Shown piece by piece: positions 32,597 to 42,906 of a DNA stretch of 64,000 bases. Where the stretch lies: the NCBI RefSeq assembly GCF_010671605.1, contig NZ_JAABOO010000001.1:310001-374000 (forward strand), given 5' to 3'. How positions within the stretch are numbered: position 1 is the stretch's first letter; every line of letters starts with the position of its first letter. The position numbers were made by a program, and so were the translations under genes. This DNA is from Leptobacterium flavescens. Its GTDB lineage: Bacteria > Bacteroidota > Bacteroidia > Flavobacteriales > Flavobacteriaceae. The notes under the pieces are model-generated. The model did no database searches, had not been told where the DNA came from, and saw only the letters and a program-made list of their open reading frames with translations.

Positions 32597-34141
32597 ATGA
32601 CAAGCATAAATCAAAGAGCCGAATTGCAAAGCAAAATATGGAAGATAGCCAATGATGTTCGTGGCTCTGTGGATGGATGGGATTTTAAACAATTTGTACT
32701 CGGTACTCTATTCTACCGTTTTATTAGCGAGAATTTCACAGATTACATTGAAGGTGGTGATGAAAGTGTTGATTATGCTAGTTATGAAGATGATAATATA
32801 CCTTCAGAAGTAAAAGTTGATGCCATTAAAACAAAAGGCTACTTCATCTACCCTAGTCAACTATTTGTAAATGTTGCGAAAACGGCAAACACCAATACGA
32901 ATCTTAATACGGATTTGGCAGCTATTTTTTCAGCCATTGAAAACTCTGCTAATGGCTATCCATCAGAACCAGATATCAAAGGATTATTTGCGGACTTTGA
33001 TACCACTAGTACGAGACTTGGTAATACAGTTGAGAACAAAAATAGTCGTTTAGCCGGTGTACTTAAAGCTGTTGAAGAATTAGATTTTGGAGATTTTGAT
33101 AAAAATGAAATTGATTTTTTTGGTGATGCTTATGAGTTTCTGATTCATAAATATGCAGCCAATGCAGGAAAATCAGGAGGAGAGTTTTTTACTCCTACAC
33201 ATGTTTCTAAACTGATTGCAAAATTGGCATTGCACGGACAATCAAAGGTTAATAAAATCTATGATCCTGCAGCAGGTTCTGGTTCACTTCTTTTGCAGGC
33301 TAAAGACCAATTTGATAATCATTTGATCGAAGAAGGATTTTTTGGTCAAGAGATAAACCACACAACTTACAACTTGGCTCGTATGAATATGTTTTTACAC
33401 AACATCAATTACGACAAGTTCAATATTGTATTAGGCAACACACTTACTAACCCTCAATTGGGTGATGATAAACCTTTTGATGCTATCGTCTCTAATCCAC
33501 CATATTCTGTAAAATGGATTGGAAGTGATGACCCTACACTGATTAATGATGATCGTTTTGCGCCTGCAGGTGTTCTTCCTCCAAAATCAAAAGCAGATTT
33601 TGCATTTGTTCTCCATGCTTTAAGTTATCTATCAAGCAAAGGTAGAGCAGCTATAGTTTGTTTCCCTGGCATCTTTTATCGTGGTGGAGCAGAACAGAAG
33701 ATTAGAAAGTATTTGGTGGATAATAACTTCGTAGAAACCGTTATTTCATTGGCTCCTAATCTATTCTACGGAACAACTATTGCTGTTGATATCTTAGTTC
33801 TATCAAAGCATAAAACAGAGAATAAAACTCAGTTTATCGATGTAAGTGGTGAAGACTTTTTTAAGAAAGTAACGAACAACAATATGATGACAGATACACA
33901 TATTGACGAGGTCATTAAAATGTTTGACAACAAGAAAGAGGTTGCCCATGTTGCTACAACTGTAAATAATAGCACTATTGCCGAAAACGACTATAATCTT
34001 TCCGTAAGGTCCTATGTTGATCCTATAGATACTATGGAGAAGATTGATATAGTTAAACTAAATGCGGAAATCTCAGAAACAACTGGAAAGATAGATGAAC
34101 TTCGTGCATATGTTGAGGAGTTATTAAAAGAAATTGAATAA
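32597..34141 (+). CDS. hsdM: Type I restriction-modification system, DNA methyltransferase subunit HsdM
   Basis: The 514-residue protein is a full-length N6-adenine methyltransferase. The N-terminal helical HsdM domain covers about residues 8-150. The SAM-binding motif I is DPAAGSGS (223-230) and the catalytic motif IV is NPPY (300-303). It modifies adenine in the half-sites recognised by HsdS. The stop codon shares one base with the hsdS start (34141), so synthesis of M and S is coupled. The gene order hsdM-hsdS-prrC-hsdR matches the E. coli prr locus. Base composition is more AT-rich than in the core genes after 40.5 kb. Confidence 0.96.
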   Translation: MTSINQRAELQSKIWKIANDVRGSVDGWDFKQFVLGTLFYRFISENFTDYIEGGDESVDYASYEDDNIPSEVKVDAIKTKGYFIYPSQLFVNVAKTANTNTNLNTDLAAIFSAIENSANGYPSEPDIKGLFADFDTTSTRLGNTVENKNSRLAGVLKAVEELDFGDFDKNEIDFFGDAYEFLIHKYAANAGKSGGEFFTPTHVSKLIAKLALHGQSKVNKIYDPAAGSGSLLLQAKDQFDNHLIEEGFFGQEINHTTYNLARMNMFLHNINYDKFNIVLGNTLTNPQLGDDKPFDAIVSNPPYSVKWIGSDDPTLINDDRFAPAGVLPPKSKADFAFVLHALSYLSSKGRAAIVCFPGIFYRGGAEQKIRKYLVDNNFVETVISLAPNLFYGTTIAVDILVLSKHKTENKTQFIDVSGEDFFKKVTNNNMMTDTHIDEVIKMFDNKKEVAHVATTVNNSTIAENDYNLSVRSYVDPIDTMEKIDIVKLNAEISETTGKIDELRAYVEELLKEIE

Positions 34142-35343
34142 TGAATTACTTGGACAAGTTACTTAAAGACGTTGAAGTCGAATGGAAGGATTTATCGGAA
34201 GTAGCTACCATTGGCACTGGTAGTCACGACACCAAGGATTCAACAGAAGATGGAGAATACACTTTTTATGCAAGAGGTAGAGTTCCGTTGAAACTTGACT
34301 CATATGATTTTGAAGAAACTGCAATTATTACAGCAGGCGATGGTGTGGGTGTAGGTAAAGTTTTTCATTGGGTTGAGGGTAAATACGCACTACATCAAAG
34401 AGCGTATAGAATTGTACCTAAAAGTAATGTAAATGCAAGATACATTTATCATTATTTCCTATCTAATTTTCATGCTCATGTTAAGAAAATTTCAGTTCAT
34501 TCTTCTGTGACGTCTTTAAGAAAACCAATGTTTCTGAAGTTTCAAGTCCCAATACCTTGTCCAGAATACCAAGAAAAATCACTTGAAATTCAGGGAGAAA
34601 TTGTTCGAATACTTGATTCATTTGCTGAACTTACCACAAATCTGACGGACAAACTTGCTGCTGAACTTACAGCACGTAAGAAGCAGTTTATATATTACAG
34701 AGAGGAGTTATTCAAATTTGAAAAAGATAAAGTTGGATTCGAATTACTCGATGAAATAGGTGAATTCCAAAGAGGAAAACGTTTTGTAAAAACTGACTTA
34801 ATCTCGGAAGGAGTACCGACAATTCATTATGGTGAAATGTATACTCATTATGGACCTTGGGCAGATAAAACCATATCCTTTGTAAGTCAAAAACTGGTTG
34901 ACGATAAAAACCTAAGATTAGCAGAAAAAGGTGATGTTGTTATAGTCGCTGCTGGTGAAACAATTGAAGATATAGGGCAAGGAACTGCTTGGTTAGGTGA
35001 TGAAGGTGCAGTTATACATGATGCATGCTTTGGATTTAGAAGTCATTTAAACCCAAAATTCGTGGCATATTTCACTCGCACGAGACAATTCCATAATCAA
35101 ATAAGGAAACATATTCGTACAGGTAAAATTTCTGCCATTAACTCGAAAGGTTTAAGCAAAGTAATTATTCCTGTGCCTTCCCCTGAAGAGCAAGAACGTA
35201 TAGTTTCAATCTTGGACAGGTTTGACACTCTTACTAAATCTATAAGTGAAGTTTTACCAAAAGAAATAGAGTTGAGAGATAAGCAATACGAGTATTACCG
35301 TGATATGCTATTGACCTTTCCTAAAGAAAAAATAGAAGCATAA
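34141..35343 (+). CDS. hsdS: Type I restriction-modification specificity subunit HsdS
   Basis: The 400-residue protein has two target-recognition domains (about residues 10-150 and 205-345). After each is a conserved helical repeat with EIVRILDSFAELTTNLTDKL or ERIVSILDRFDTLTKSISEV, followed by RKKQFIYYREELF or RDKQYEYYRDMLL. Those repeats form the coiled-coil spacer that binds two HsdM copies and sets the distance between the half-sites. The recognised sequence cannot be predicted. It overlaps hsdM by one base and is 3 bp from prrC. Confidence 0.95.
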   Translation: MNYLDKLLKDVEVEWKDLSEVATIGTGSHDTKDSTEDGEYTFYARGRVPLKLDSYDFEETAIITAGDGVGVGKVFHWVEGKYALHQRAYRIVPKSNVNARYIYHYFLSNFHAHVKKISVHSSVTSLRKPMFLKFQVPIPCPEYQEKSLEIQGEIVRILDSFAELTTNLTDKLAAELTARKKQFIYYREELFKFEKDKVGFELLDEIGEFQRGKRFVKTDLISEGVPTIHYGEMYTHYGPWADKTISFVSQKLVDDKNLRLAEKGDVVIVAAGETIEDIGQGTAWLGDEGAVIHDACFGFRSHLNPKFVAYFTRTRQFHNQIRKHIRTGKISAINSKGLSKVIIPVPSPEEQERIVSILDRFDTLTKSISEVLPKEIELRDKQYEYYRDMLLTFPKEKIEA

Positions 35344-35346
35344 AGT

Positions 35347-36540
35347 ATGAGTCAATCATTAAAACAAATAGCTAAATCACTAAGAGATGCCCAAAATATC
35401 ACAAGAGCTAAAGAAGCTCAAAGTTCTGATGTAAAAGTCCAGTTGGTCTATGCATTTAATGGTAATGGTAAAACACGTTTATCACGTGAGTTTAAAGAGT
35501 TGATTGCTCCAAAAGAAGAAGAAACAGAAATAAAAGCGCTTTACTATAATGCTTTTACCGAAGACCTCTTCTACTGGGACAATGATTTAGATGGTGATAC
35601 TGATAGAAAGCTAATTATCCGTCCAAACAACTTTACAAGTCTGGTTCTAAAGGATTTGGGACAAGAACCCAACATTGTTGAAACGTTTCAGCATTATACA
35701 AGTGATAATTTAACACCAACATTTAATGAAGAGTATACTACTAAGAATGAAAAAGACGAAGATGTAACAATTCCCGCATACTCGGAAGTTACTTTTTCTA
35801 TAGACCGTGGAGATGATGATAATATTCCGAATGCAAAAATCTCGAAAGGTGAAGAAAGTAATTTTATATGGTGTGTGTTTTACAGCCTTTTGGATCAAGT
35901 AATAGAAGCGTTAAATACAGTAGAATTAGATGATCGTGCTACGGATAAATTTAATAATCTAGAATATATTTTTATTGACGACCCCGTAAGTTCACTAGAT
36001 GATAGCCATTTAATTGAATTAGCAGTAAACATAGCAGAACTAATTAAATCAAGTCAATCTGAATTGAAGTTTATAATTACAACGCATAATCCATTGTTTT
36101 TTAATGTTTTGTATAATGAGTTCAAAAAACCAAAATTCAAAAAATATATTCTAAGTAGTTTGGAAGATGGGAATTTCGAATTAGTTAATCATAATAACGA
36201 CTCTCCTTTCTCTTATCATTTACATGTTTTTTCTACCCTTATGGATACAGCAATATCAGAGAATATTGAAAAATATCATTTCCACCTTCTACGCAATGTA
36301 TTAGAAAAAACGGCTACGTTTTTAAACTATGACGACTGGGGAGAATTGATTAGAAAAACACCTCTTGAAGATGAAACTCCTTATGTAAAACGAATATTAA
36401 ATATAACCAGTCATTCAAAGCATTCAGGGGAAGAATCGAGAATAATAGAAGAAGGTGACAAACGTATTTTCAAACGTATTCTAAAGGATATTATCGAAAC
36501 GTTCAATTTCAATATTGACACAACGAGCATAAATATATGA
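35347..36540 (+). CDS. prrC: PrrC-like anticodon nuclease
   Basis: The 397-residue protein has nearly the length of E. coli PrrC (396). An ABC-type ATPase part has Walker A FNGNGKT (37-43), signature SKGEES (166-171), and Walker [14 protein letters not shown] (207-219). The C-terminal nuclease part has Arg316-x3-Glu320 in LLRNVLEK and His356 in NITSHS, matching the R-E-H triad described for PrrC. PrrC is kept silent by its type I partner and, when phage inhibits restriction, cuts the tRNA-Lys anticodon loop and stops translation. Placement between hsdS and hsdR is the classical prr order. It overlaps hsdR by 4 bp. Its tRNA target here is unknown. Confidence 0.93.
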   Translation: MSQSLKQIAKSLRDAQNITRAKEAQSSDVKVQLVYAFNGNGKTRLSREFKELIAPKEEETEIKALYYNAFTEDLFYWDNDLDGDTDRKLIIRPNNFTSLVLKDLGQEPNIVETFQHYTSDNLTPTFNEEYTTKNEKDEDVTIPAYSEVTFSIDRGDDDNIPNAKISKGEESNFIWCVFYSLLDQVIEALNTVELDDRATDKFNNLEYIFIDDPVSSLDDSHLIELAVNIAELIKSSQSELKFIITTHNPLFFNVLYNEFKKPKFKKYILSSLEDGNFELVNHNNDSPFSYHLHVFSTLMDTAISENIEKYHFHLLRNVLEKTATFLNYDDWGELIRKTPLEDETPYVKRILNITSHSKHSGEESRIIEEGDKRIFKRILKDIIETFNFNIDTTSINI

Positions 36541-39500
36541 GTACATACAAAACCATAGCAGAATCTAATAACTTTATAGTATTAGATGAATACGCGAAGT
36601 ACTCAGAGCTACATGATGCACCTGCTGTTTATCAAACTGAATCGGCACTTGAACGTGAATTCATTGAAGACCTAGTTAATCAAGGATATGACAATCCAAT
36701 TAACCTGTCCTCACCAGAGGAAATGCTTACCAATGTTAGAATACAGCTTCAGTTACTAAATAACATGGAGTTTACTGATAGTGAATGGTCTCGTTTCGTA
36801 GAGGAATATCTTGACAAACCAAGTGACAACTTAATAGATAAAACAAGGAAGATACATGATGATTACGTCTATGACTTTGTTTTTGATAGTGGTAGAATTC
36901 AAAACATTTACTTAGTTGATAAAGAAAATATAGTTCGCAATAAGGTTCAAGTAATTTCACAATTTGAGCAAACGGGAACCCACGCAAATCGATATGATGT
37001 CACAATTCTGGTAAATGGTCTACCCTTAGTTCAGGTAGAATTAAAAAAACGTGGTGTAGCGATACGTGAAGCGTTTAATCAAGTACACAGATATACCAAA
37101 GAAAGTTTCAACACTAACAACTCGTTGTTTAAGTATCTACAGATATTCATTATCTCAAATGGTACTGACAGTCGTTATTTTGCCAATACTGTTCAGAGAA
37201 ATAAAAACAGTTATGATTTTACCATAAACTGGGCGAAAGCTGATAATTCTTTGATCAAAGACTTAAAGGATTTTACAGCGACATTTTTCCAAAAGCACAC
37301 ACTTTTAAACGTATTGCTTAAATACTCTGTTTTTGATGTTAGCAATACGCTACTTATTATGCGTCCTTATCAGATTGCTGCTACTGAAAGAATTCTATGG
37401 AAAATAAAAAGCTCTTTTGAAGCTAAGAAATGGTCATCTCCCGAAAGCGGTGGTTTTATATGGCATACTACAGGATCAGGTAAAACCTTAACCAGTTTTA
37501 AAGCCGCAAGATTAGCCACCAAGCTCGAGTTTATAGATAAAGTATTCTTTGTAGTTGACCGTAAGGATTTGGATTTTCAAACCTTGAAGGAGTACCAAAG
37601 GTTCTCACCCGACAGTGTGAATGGTTCGGAAAGTACAGCTGGATTAAAACGAAACATTGAGAAGGACGACAATAAAATCATTGTTACCACTATTCAGAAG
37701 CTGAATAACTTGATGAAAAGCGAAAGTGATTTGCCTGTTTTTCAAAAACAAGTTGTTTTCATTTTTGATGAAGCCCACCGTTCGCAGTTTGGTGAAACAC
37801 AAAAGAATCTTAAAAAGAAATTCAAAAAGTATTACCAATTTGGATTTACAGGAACTCCCATTTTCCCCGAGAATGCTTTAGATTCAGAAACAACTGCAAG
37901 TGTATTTGGTCGTGAATTGCATTCATACGTTATTACGGATGCTATCAGAGATGAAAAAGTACTCAAGTTTAAAGTAGACTATAATGATGTACGTCCTCAA
38001 TTTAAAGGTATTGAAACTGAAATTGATGAGAAAAAGCTAAGTGCGGCTGAAAATAAAAAAGCTTTACTGCATCCAACGAGAATAAAAGAAATATCTCAAT
38101 ACGTACTTCAAAATTTTAGGCAAAAAACACACAGAACAAGAGGTGTGAATACTGGATTTAATGCCATGTTTGCTGTTAGTAGTGTTGATGCAGCAAAATG
38201 CTATTATGATGAATTAAACAAACTGCAATCAGAAAGCGAAAAGCCACTTAAGATTGCGACCATATTCTCGTTTGCAGCAAATGAAGAGCAAAATGCTATT
38301 GGTGAAATAGTTGATGAAACTTTTGAGCCTTCTGCAATGGACAGTAGTGCTAAAGAGTTTTTGACAAAAGCTATCAATGATTACAATGTCTTTTTTAAAA
38401 CAAGCTATGGCGTTGACAGCAAAGAATTTCAAAACTATTACCGTGATCTTGCAAAACGAGTAAAAAGCAAAGAAGTTGATTTACTTATCGTTGTAGGTAT
38501 GTTCCTTACTGGTTTTGATGCTCCTACCCTAAATACTCTATTTGTTGACAAGAACCTGCGTTACCACGGGTTAATGCAAGCTTTTTCGAGAACCAATCGT
38601 ATTTATGATGCAACTAAAACTTTTGGAAACATAATCACTTTTAGAGATTTAGAAAAAGTAACAGTTGATGCTATTACACTTTTCGGTGACAGCAATACAA
38701 AGAATATAGTTCTTGAAAAAAGTTACAGCGAATATTTAGAAGGGTTTACAGATATTGCAACAGGTCAAGCACGCAGAGGTTACGTAGAAGTAGTTAAAGA
38801 ACTTAATGAAAAGTTTCCCAATCCTGATGAAATTATTACTGAGAAAGATAAAAAAGAGTTCTCTAAGTTATTTGGAGAATATTTACGTGTGGAGAACATT
38901 CTTCAGAACTATGATGAGTTTACCAATTTAAAGGCACTTCAGTCTATTGATTTAGGTGACCCTGAAGCAATGGAAGAGTTTAAAGAAACTCATTTTGTTA
39001 CAGATGAAGATATTGCAGTAATGCAAGATATAAAAATGCCTACTGAACGCACTATTCAAGATTATCGTTCTACCTACAACGATATAAGAGATTGGTTAAG
39101 ACGTGAGAAAAAAGGTAAAGAAGCCGAAGACTCAACCATTGATTGGGATGATGTTGTTTTCGAAGTTGACCTACTGAAATCCCAAGAAATAAATCTTGAT
39201 TATATCCTTGAGCTAATATTTGAGCACAACAAAAAGAACAAAGACAAAGCTTCGCTGATTGAAGAGATTAGAAGAATAATTCGTGCAAGTATTGGAAACA
39301 GAGCAAAAGAGAGTTTGGTGGTTGATTTCATAAATGAAACTGAACTTGATTCCATTCAAGATAAGGCAAGCATAATTGATTCATTCTTCTCATACGCCCA
39401 AGGCAAACAAAAAAAAGAAGCATCGGAATTAATTAAAGATGAAAATCTGAATGAAGAAGAAGCAAAAAGATACATTTCAGTTTCACTAAGACGAGAATAT

Positions 39501-39644
39501 GCTAGTGAAAACGGAACAGAGCTAAATGCAATTCTTCCGAAAATGAGTCCTTTGAATCCTCAGTATTTGACTAAAAAACAAAGTGTATTTCAAAAGATTT
39601 CCTCTTTTGTAGATAAATTTAAAGGTGTTGGAGGGGAAATATAA
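36537..39644 (+). CDS. hsdR: Type I restriction-modification endonuclease/translocase subunit HsdR
   Basis: The 1035-residue protein is full length. The N-terminal PD-(D/E)xK nuclease shows Asp154 and Glu168-x-Lys170 (VQVELKKRG). The SF2 motor has Walker A TGSGKT (312-317), DEAH (411-414), the FTGTP motif III and [20 protein letters not shown] late motifs. The C-terminal helical region binds the methylase core. It cuts unmodified DNA after ATP-driven translocation. The start overlaps prrC by 4 bp, so all four genes are one coupled operon. Confidence 0.96.
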   Translation: MSTYKTIAESNNFIVLDEYAKYSELHDAPAVYQTESALEREFIEDLVNQGYDNPINLSSPEEMLTNVRIQLQLLNNMEFTDSEWSRFVEEYLDKPSDNLIDKTRKIHDDYVYDFVFDSGRIQNIYLVDKENIVRNKVQVISQFEQTGTHANRYDVTILVNGLPLVQVELKKRGVAIREAFNQVHRYTKESFNTNNSLFKYLQIFIISNGTDSRYFANTVQRNKNSYDFTINWAKADNSLIKDLKDFTATFFQKHTLLNVLLKYSVFDVSNTLLIMRPYQIAATERILWKIKSSFEAKKWSSPESGGFIWHTTGSGKTLTSFKAARLATKLEFIDKVFFVVDRKDLDFQTLKEYQRFSPDSVNGSESTAGLKRNIEKDDNKIIVTTIQKLNNLMKSESDLPVFQKQVVFIFDEAHRSQFGETQKNLKKKFKKYYQFGFTGTPIFPENALDSETTASVFGRELHSYVITDAIRDEKVLKFKVDYNDVRPQFKGIETEIDEKKLSAAENKKALLHPTRIKEISQYVLQNFRQKTHRTRGVNTGFNAMFAVSSVDAAKCYYDELNKLQSESEKPLKIATIFSFAANEEQNAIGEIVDETFEPSAMDSSAKEFLTKAINDYNVFFKTSYGVDSKEFQNYYRDLAKRVKSKEVDLLIVVGMFLTGFDAPTLNTLFVDKNLRYHGLMQAFSRTNRIYDATKTFGNIITFRDLEKVTVDAITLFGDSNTKNIVLEKSYSEYLEGFTDIATGQARRGYVEVVKELNEKFPNPDEIITEKDKKEFSKLFGEYLRVENILQNYDEFTNLKALQSIDLGDPEAMEEFKETHFVTDEDIAVMQDIKMPTERTIQDYRSTYNDIRDWLRREKKGKEAEDSTIDWDDVVFEVDLLKSQEINLDYILELIFEHNKKNKDKASLIEEIRRIIRASIGNRAKESLVVDFINETELDSIQDKASIIDSFFSYAQGKQKKEASELIKDENLNEEEAKRYISVSLRREYASENGTELNAILPKMSPLNPQYLTKKQSVFQKISSFVDKFKGVGGEI

Positions 39645-39964
39645 ATATTGTTCTATAATTAATCTACATAGCTTTATGCCCTATCAGGATCGATTTTAGT
39701 ATTTGTTGACTAGTTCATATTTATTTTCCTTTCTTGAATAGTTCAATTTGTTTATATCTAATCAAAATATTCATTTTTATTATGTATATATAATTCCCGC
39801 AAAGTATTTAGAGTTGAACGAAAAATAAATTATTCTATATATAAAAAATAGTTTTCTGTGTAAATCAAACAAAAACACTCATCACTTTCATTCATTTAGG
39901 GTATTTCCCTAAACAAAAAAAATCGTAAATCATTTATTTACAGTCTTTTAATCTAGTCAGGGTG
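39645..39964. other. Right flank of the restriction island, AT-rich
   Basis: No gene or clear terminator hairpin is seen. The sequence is very AT-rich. GTAAATCATTT (39925-39935) repeats the left-flank element. R1 similarity restarts at CAGGATTA (39966). Confidence 0.4.
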
Positions 39965-39965
39965 G

Positions 39966-40037
39966 CAGGATTATCTACATGATCCTGAAAAAGGGCCGTT
40001 GCTCATCAAAAGCCGGGGAAAGCTTCGCTTCCCTTAC
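39966..40037 (+). repeat. R1 repeat, truncated right half-unit G
   Basis: The unit begins abruptly at CAGGATTATCTAC, continues through GATCCTGAAAAAGGGCCG and ends with the GGGGAAAGC-TTC-GCTTCCC hairpin. Together with copy F it makes nearly one complete unit (about 15 bases missing). Confidence 0.85.
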
Positions 40038-40170
40038 TTTTTTATTTCCACTCTGCTTTTGCAAACTCTCTCATTCAACATTCAAAATTCAACATTCCAG
40101 GATTACTTGCGTGATCCTGAAAAAGGGGTCGTTGCTCATCAAAAGCCGGAGGAAGCTCCGCTTCCCTTAC
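40038..40170 (+). repeat. R1 repeat, full copy H
   Basis: A complete unit of 133 bp abutting copy G, very similar to copy E. The core GATCCTGAAAAAGG is 132 bp after that of copy G. Confidence 0.9.
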
Positions 40171-40228
40171 TTTTTTATTTCCGCCCTGCTTTTACAAACT
40201 CCGTTTGCCCGCTGGCGGAAATAAAAAA
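40171..40228 (+). repeat. R1 left part I, closed by an inverted copy of its own start
   Basis: TTTTTTATTTCCGCC at 40171-40185 is matched by the perfect inverse GGCGGAAATAAAAAA at 40214-40228. This gives 15-bp arms around 28 bases. It marks the downstream end of the R1 array, next to the tRNA-Pro terminator. Confidence 0.8.
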
Positions 40229-40254
40229 GCCATGACAAAATTGTCATGGCTTTT
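40223..40254 (-). terminator. Intrinsic terminator of tRNA-Pro
   Basis: The arms AAAAGCCATGACAA and TTGTCATGGCTTTT (14 bp each) flank a 2-nt loop. On the minus strand a T run follows. It starts 3 bases after the tRNA 3' end and overlaps the end of the R1 array. Confidence 0.85.
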
Positions 40255-40256
40255 GA

Positions 40257-40334
40257 TGGTCGGGGTGGCAGGATTCGAACCTGCGACCTCCTGCTCCCAA
40301 AGCAGGCGCGATAACCGGGCTACGCTACACCCCG
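40257..40334 (-). tRNA. tRNA-Pro (anticodon TGG)
   Basis: The minus strand folds as a full tRNA. The acceptor is CGGGGTG/CACCCCG, the anticodon arm is CCTGC-TTTGGGA-GCAGG with anticodon TGG, and the T arm is GCAGG-TTCGAAT-CCTGC. A discriminator A follows and the 3' CCA is encoded. tRNA genes are frequent integration points, and this one lies directly beyond the R1 array that encloses the restriction island. Confidence 0.96.
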
Positions 40335-40546
40335 ATGGTGTATTAATTTCAAACCGGCTGCAAATATAGTTCTTTTCTCCAAATAGAAACAGATATGCTT
40401 CTTTAATTTTACGGCCGCAAATTAACTTCTTAAGCCTATATTGTTATAATTGTAATCTTCTCTTAAAAATTAACATATCCTTTAGAATATTCGGGGTCGA
40501 AAAACAAAAATTGCCACTAAATTAGCGCCACTTTTTTAATCATAAT

Positions 40547-42865
40547 ATGATAAAAATAAAGACCTTAACCATCGCAAAAAGTATCTTCTTCCTGGCGGGC
40601 CTTCTTCTAGGAAGCTTTAACATCTACGCTCAGCAAACGATCAAAGGAAAAGTAGTCGATAGTCAGAACAGGGCAGCCCTGGCCGGGGTGCATATCCAAA
40701 ACCTGTCAGACAACAGTATAGTGATCAGCAATAACTCCGGAGAGTTTGAACTTAACAGCACAGGTACATACCGCTTTAGCAGCCTGGGTTATGAAGAAAA
40801 AGAAGTAGCCATAAACGAGAATGGATATCAGGTGGTTCAGTTGCAGCTAAAGGCTGCCGAGTTAAACGAGGTGATCGTCAGTACCAATCACCTTCCCAAG
40901 AAATTAAAAAAAGCCGTTGCCACCATCAATATCCTTTCACAAAAGGAAATAGAAAGGGGTAACAATTTTAATATCACTCCGGTTCTGAACCGGGTTCCCG
41001 GAATATTTATGCATAACGGGGCACTAAATACCAACAGGATTACTATCAGAGGAATCGGTGCGAGGAATCTTTTCGGAACGGCCAATATAAGGGCCTACTT
41101 CCAGGATATTCCGTTAACCACCGGAAGCGGAGAAACCACTATCGAGGATTTCGAGCTTACTTCCATTGCCCGTTTTGAGGTCATTAAAGGTGCTGCTTCC
41201 AGTATTTACGGAGCCGGATTAGGTGGAACCATCCATCTTATCCCTCAGAATGCCTATCTGAATCAGACCAGTGTTGGAAGTGAACTTTCCATAGGCTCCT
41301 TCGGGCTTATCAAAGGAATTGTAAATGTAAACCACGGAACCACAAAAAACAGTTTCCGCGCCATTTACAGCAATACACATAGCGATGGCTACCGCGATAA
41401 TAACGAATATGACCGTCAGACCATTACCCTGACCTCCAATCATTATCTGGGGGAAAAGGACGAGCTGGCTTTTGTTGGGAGTTATGTAGATCTCAAAGCA
41501 TTTATTCCCAGTTCCCTGAATGAGGACACTTTCAGGAACAATCCTACCGCCGCCGCTTTTACATGGGGGCAGGCACAGGGTTTTGAAGATTCCCAGAGGG
41601 GTATTTTCGGCCTCTCGTGGAACCATAAATACAGTCAGAAATTAAAGCAGACCACCAGTGTGTTTACCTCTTTCCGGGATGCATACGAACCCAGGCCCTT
41701 TAATATCCTGGCAGAAAACACCTTTGCCCTCGGGATCAGAAGTCGCCTGTTGGGAAATACCAGTCTCTTTAACAAACCGCTTAACTGGACAGTGGGTGGT
41801 GAATTGTTCAGGGACTGGCATGAATCCGAAACTTTTGAGAACCTCTACCTCGATTTCCCGATCGGGACCGGAAGTGTAGAAGGTGATCAGCTATCCGATT
41901 TCAGGGAAAAACGCACCTATTACAATATCTTTTTTGAGACCAACTACGATTTAAGTGAGAAGACTACCCTATCTGTCGGGCTCAATCTCAACAAAACTTC
42001 CTATGATCTGGACGATCGCTTTACGGTAACAGCAGATAACCCGGACCAGTCCGGCACCTACGATTTCGATGCGATCCTTTCGCCTAAATTCGGGATCTCA
42101 CATTTATTTACGGAAGACATCAGTGTTTATTCGAGTGTAAGCCATGGCTTCTCCCCTCCCACTCTGGGTGAGACCCTGCTTCCGGACGGGCAGATCAATA
42201 CGGATATTCAACCGGAAACCGGATGGAACTTTGAGATCGGTACACGGGGTACGCTTATTAACAAACGTTTACAGTATAACCTGGCCCTTTATCGCCTGGA
42301 TGTACGCAACTTACTGGTGGCCCGAAGAGCGGCCGAAGACCAGTTTATCGGGATCAATGCGGGAAGGACACAGCACGATGGCCTTGAGCTGGCCCTGGAA
42401 TACCTTTGGGTGAATAAGAAAGCTTTAAACCTCAGCAGTTATCTCTCCTATACGCTGAACGATTTTGTATTCAAGGAATTTGTGGATGGTGATGATGATT
42501 TCTCAGGAAACAACCTTACCGGGGTTCCTTCGGATGTATTTAATGCGGGGATAGATTTCAGTACCGCCTTCGGATTGTATGGAAATATAAATTTCCAATA
42601 TGTGGGCAGCATTCCTATTACAGACAGCAATAGCCTGTTCTCAGATAGCTATTCCCTTACCAATATAAAAGTTGGTTACCGACTGGACCTCAGCGAAAAA
42701 TTAAAATTGAACGCTTTCTTTGGCCTGGATAATGTTTTTGATGAGGAATACGCTTCCCAGATACTGATCAATGCCAGAGGATTCGGTGGAAATGCGCCGA
42801 GGTTCTTTTATCCGGGTAATCCCGTTAACTATTATACAGGTATTAATGCAAACTATACGTTTTAA
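40547..42865 (+). CDS. TonB-dependent outer membrane receptor
   Basis: The 772-residue protein has a signal peptide ending IYAQQ (about residue 29). A carboxypeptidase-regulatory-like beta-sandwich domain follows (about 30-108, TIKGKVVDSQNRAALAGVHI), then the plug domain (about 115-220, with RITIRGIGARNLFG) and a beta barrel to the C-terminus ending in Phe. It imports a scarce ligand, which cannot be named from sequence. It lies 41 bp upstream of a PQQ sugar dehydrogenase and a cytochrome c, so uptake of PQQ or a sugar-related ligand is a reasonable guess. Confidence 0.92.
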   Translation: MIKIKTLTIAKSIFFLAGLLLGSFNIYAQQTIKGKVVDSQNRAALAGVHIQNLSDNSIVISNNSGEFELNSTGTYRFSSLGYEEKEVAINENGYQVVQLQLKAAELNEVIVSTNHLPKKLKKAVATINILSQKEIERGNNFNITPVLNRVPGIFMHNGALNTNRITIRGIGARNLFGTANIRAYFQDIPLTTGSGETTIEDFELTSIARFEVIKGAASSIYGAGLGGTIHLIPQNAYLNQTSVGSELSIGSFGLIKGIVNVNHGTTKNSFRAIYSNTHSDGYRDNNEYDRQTITLTSNHYLGEKDELAFVGSYVDLKAFIPSSLNEDTFRNNPTAAAFTWGQAQGFEDSQRGIFGLSWNHKYSQKLKQTTSVFTSFRDAYEPRPFNILAENTFALGIRSRLLGNTSLFNKPLNWTVGGELFRDWHESETFENLYLDFPIGTGSVEGDQLSDFREKRTYYNIFFETNYDLSEKTTLSVGLNLNKTSYDLDDRFTVTADNPDQSGTYDFDAILSPKFGISHLFTEDISVYSSVSHGFSPPTLGETLLPDGQINTDIQPETGWNFEIGTRGTLINKRLQYNLALYRLDVRNLLVARRAAEDQFIGINAGRTQHDGLELALEYLWVNKKALNLSSYLSYTLNDFVFKEFVDGDDDFSGNNLTGVPSDVFNAGIDFSTAFGLYGNINFQYVGSIPITDSNSLFSDSYSLTNIKVGYRLDLSEKLKLNAFFGLDNVFDEEYASQILINARGFGGNAPRFFYPGNPVNYYTGINANYTF

Positions 42866-42906
42866 ACAAAATATACATAACTTTAAACACTCTATGGCTT
42901 TAGGTC

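Noticed and set aside
35483-35488. CACGTG as the core of a parS site
   Set aside because: It lies inside the prrC coding region and the flanking bases are not palindromic as parS requires.
32392-39935. GTAAATCATTT direct repeats as att sites of the island
   Set aside because: Eleven bases in AT-rich flanks can match by chance and they lie inside the R1 break points, so they are mentioned but not called.
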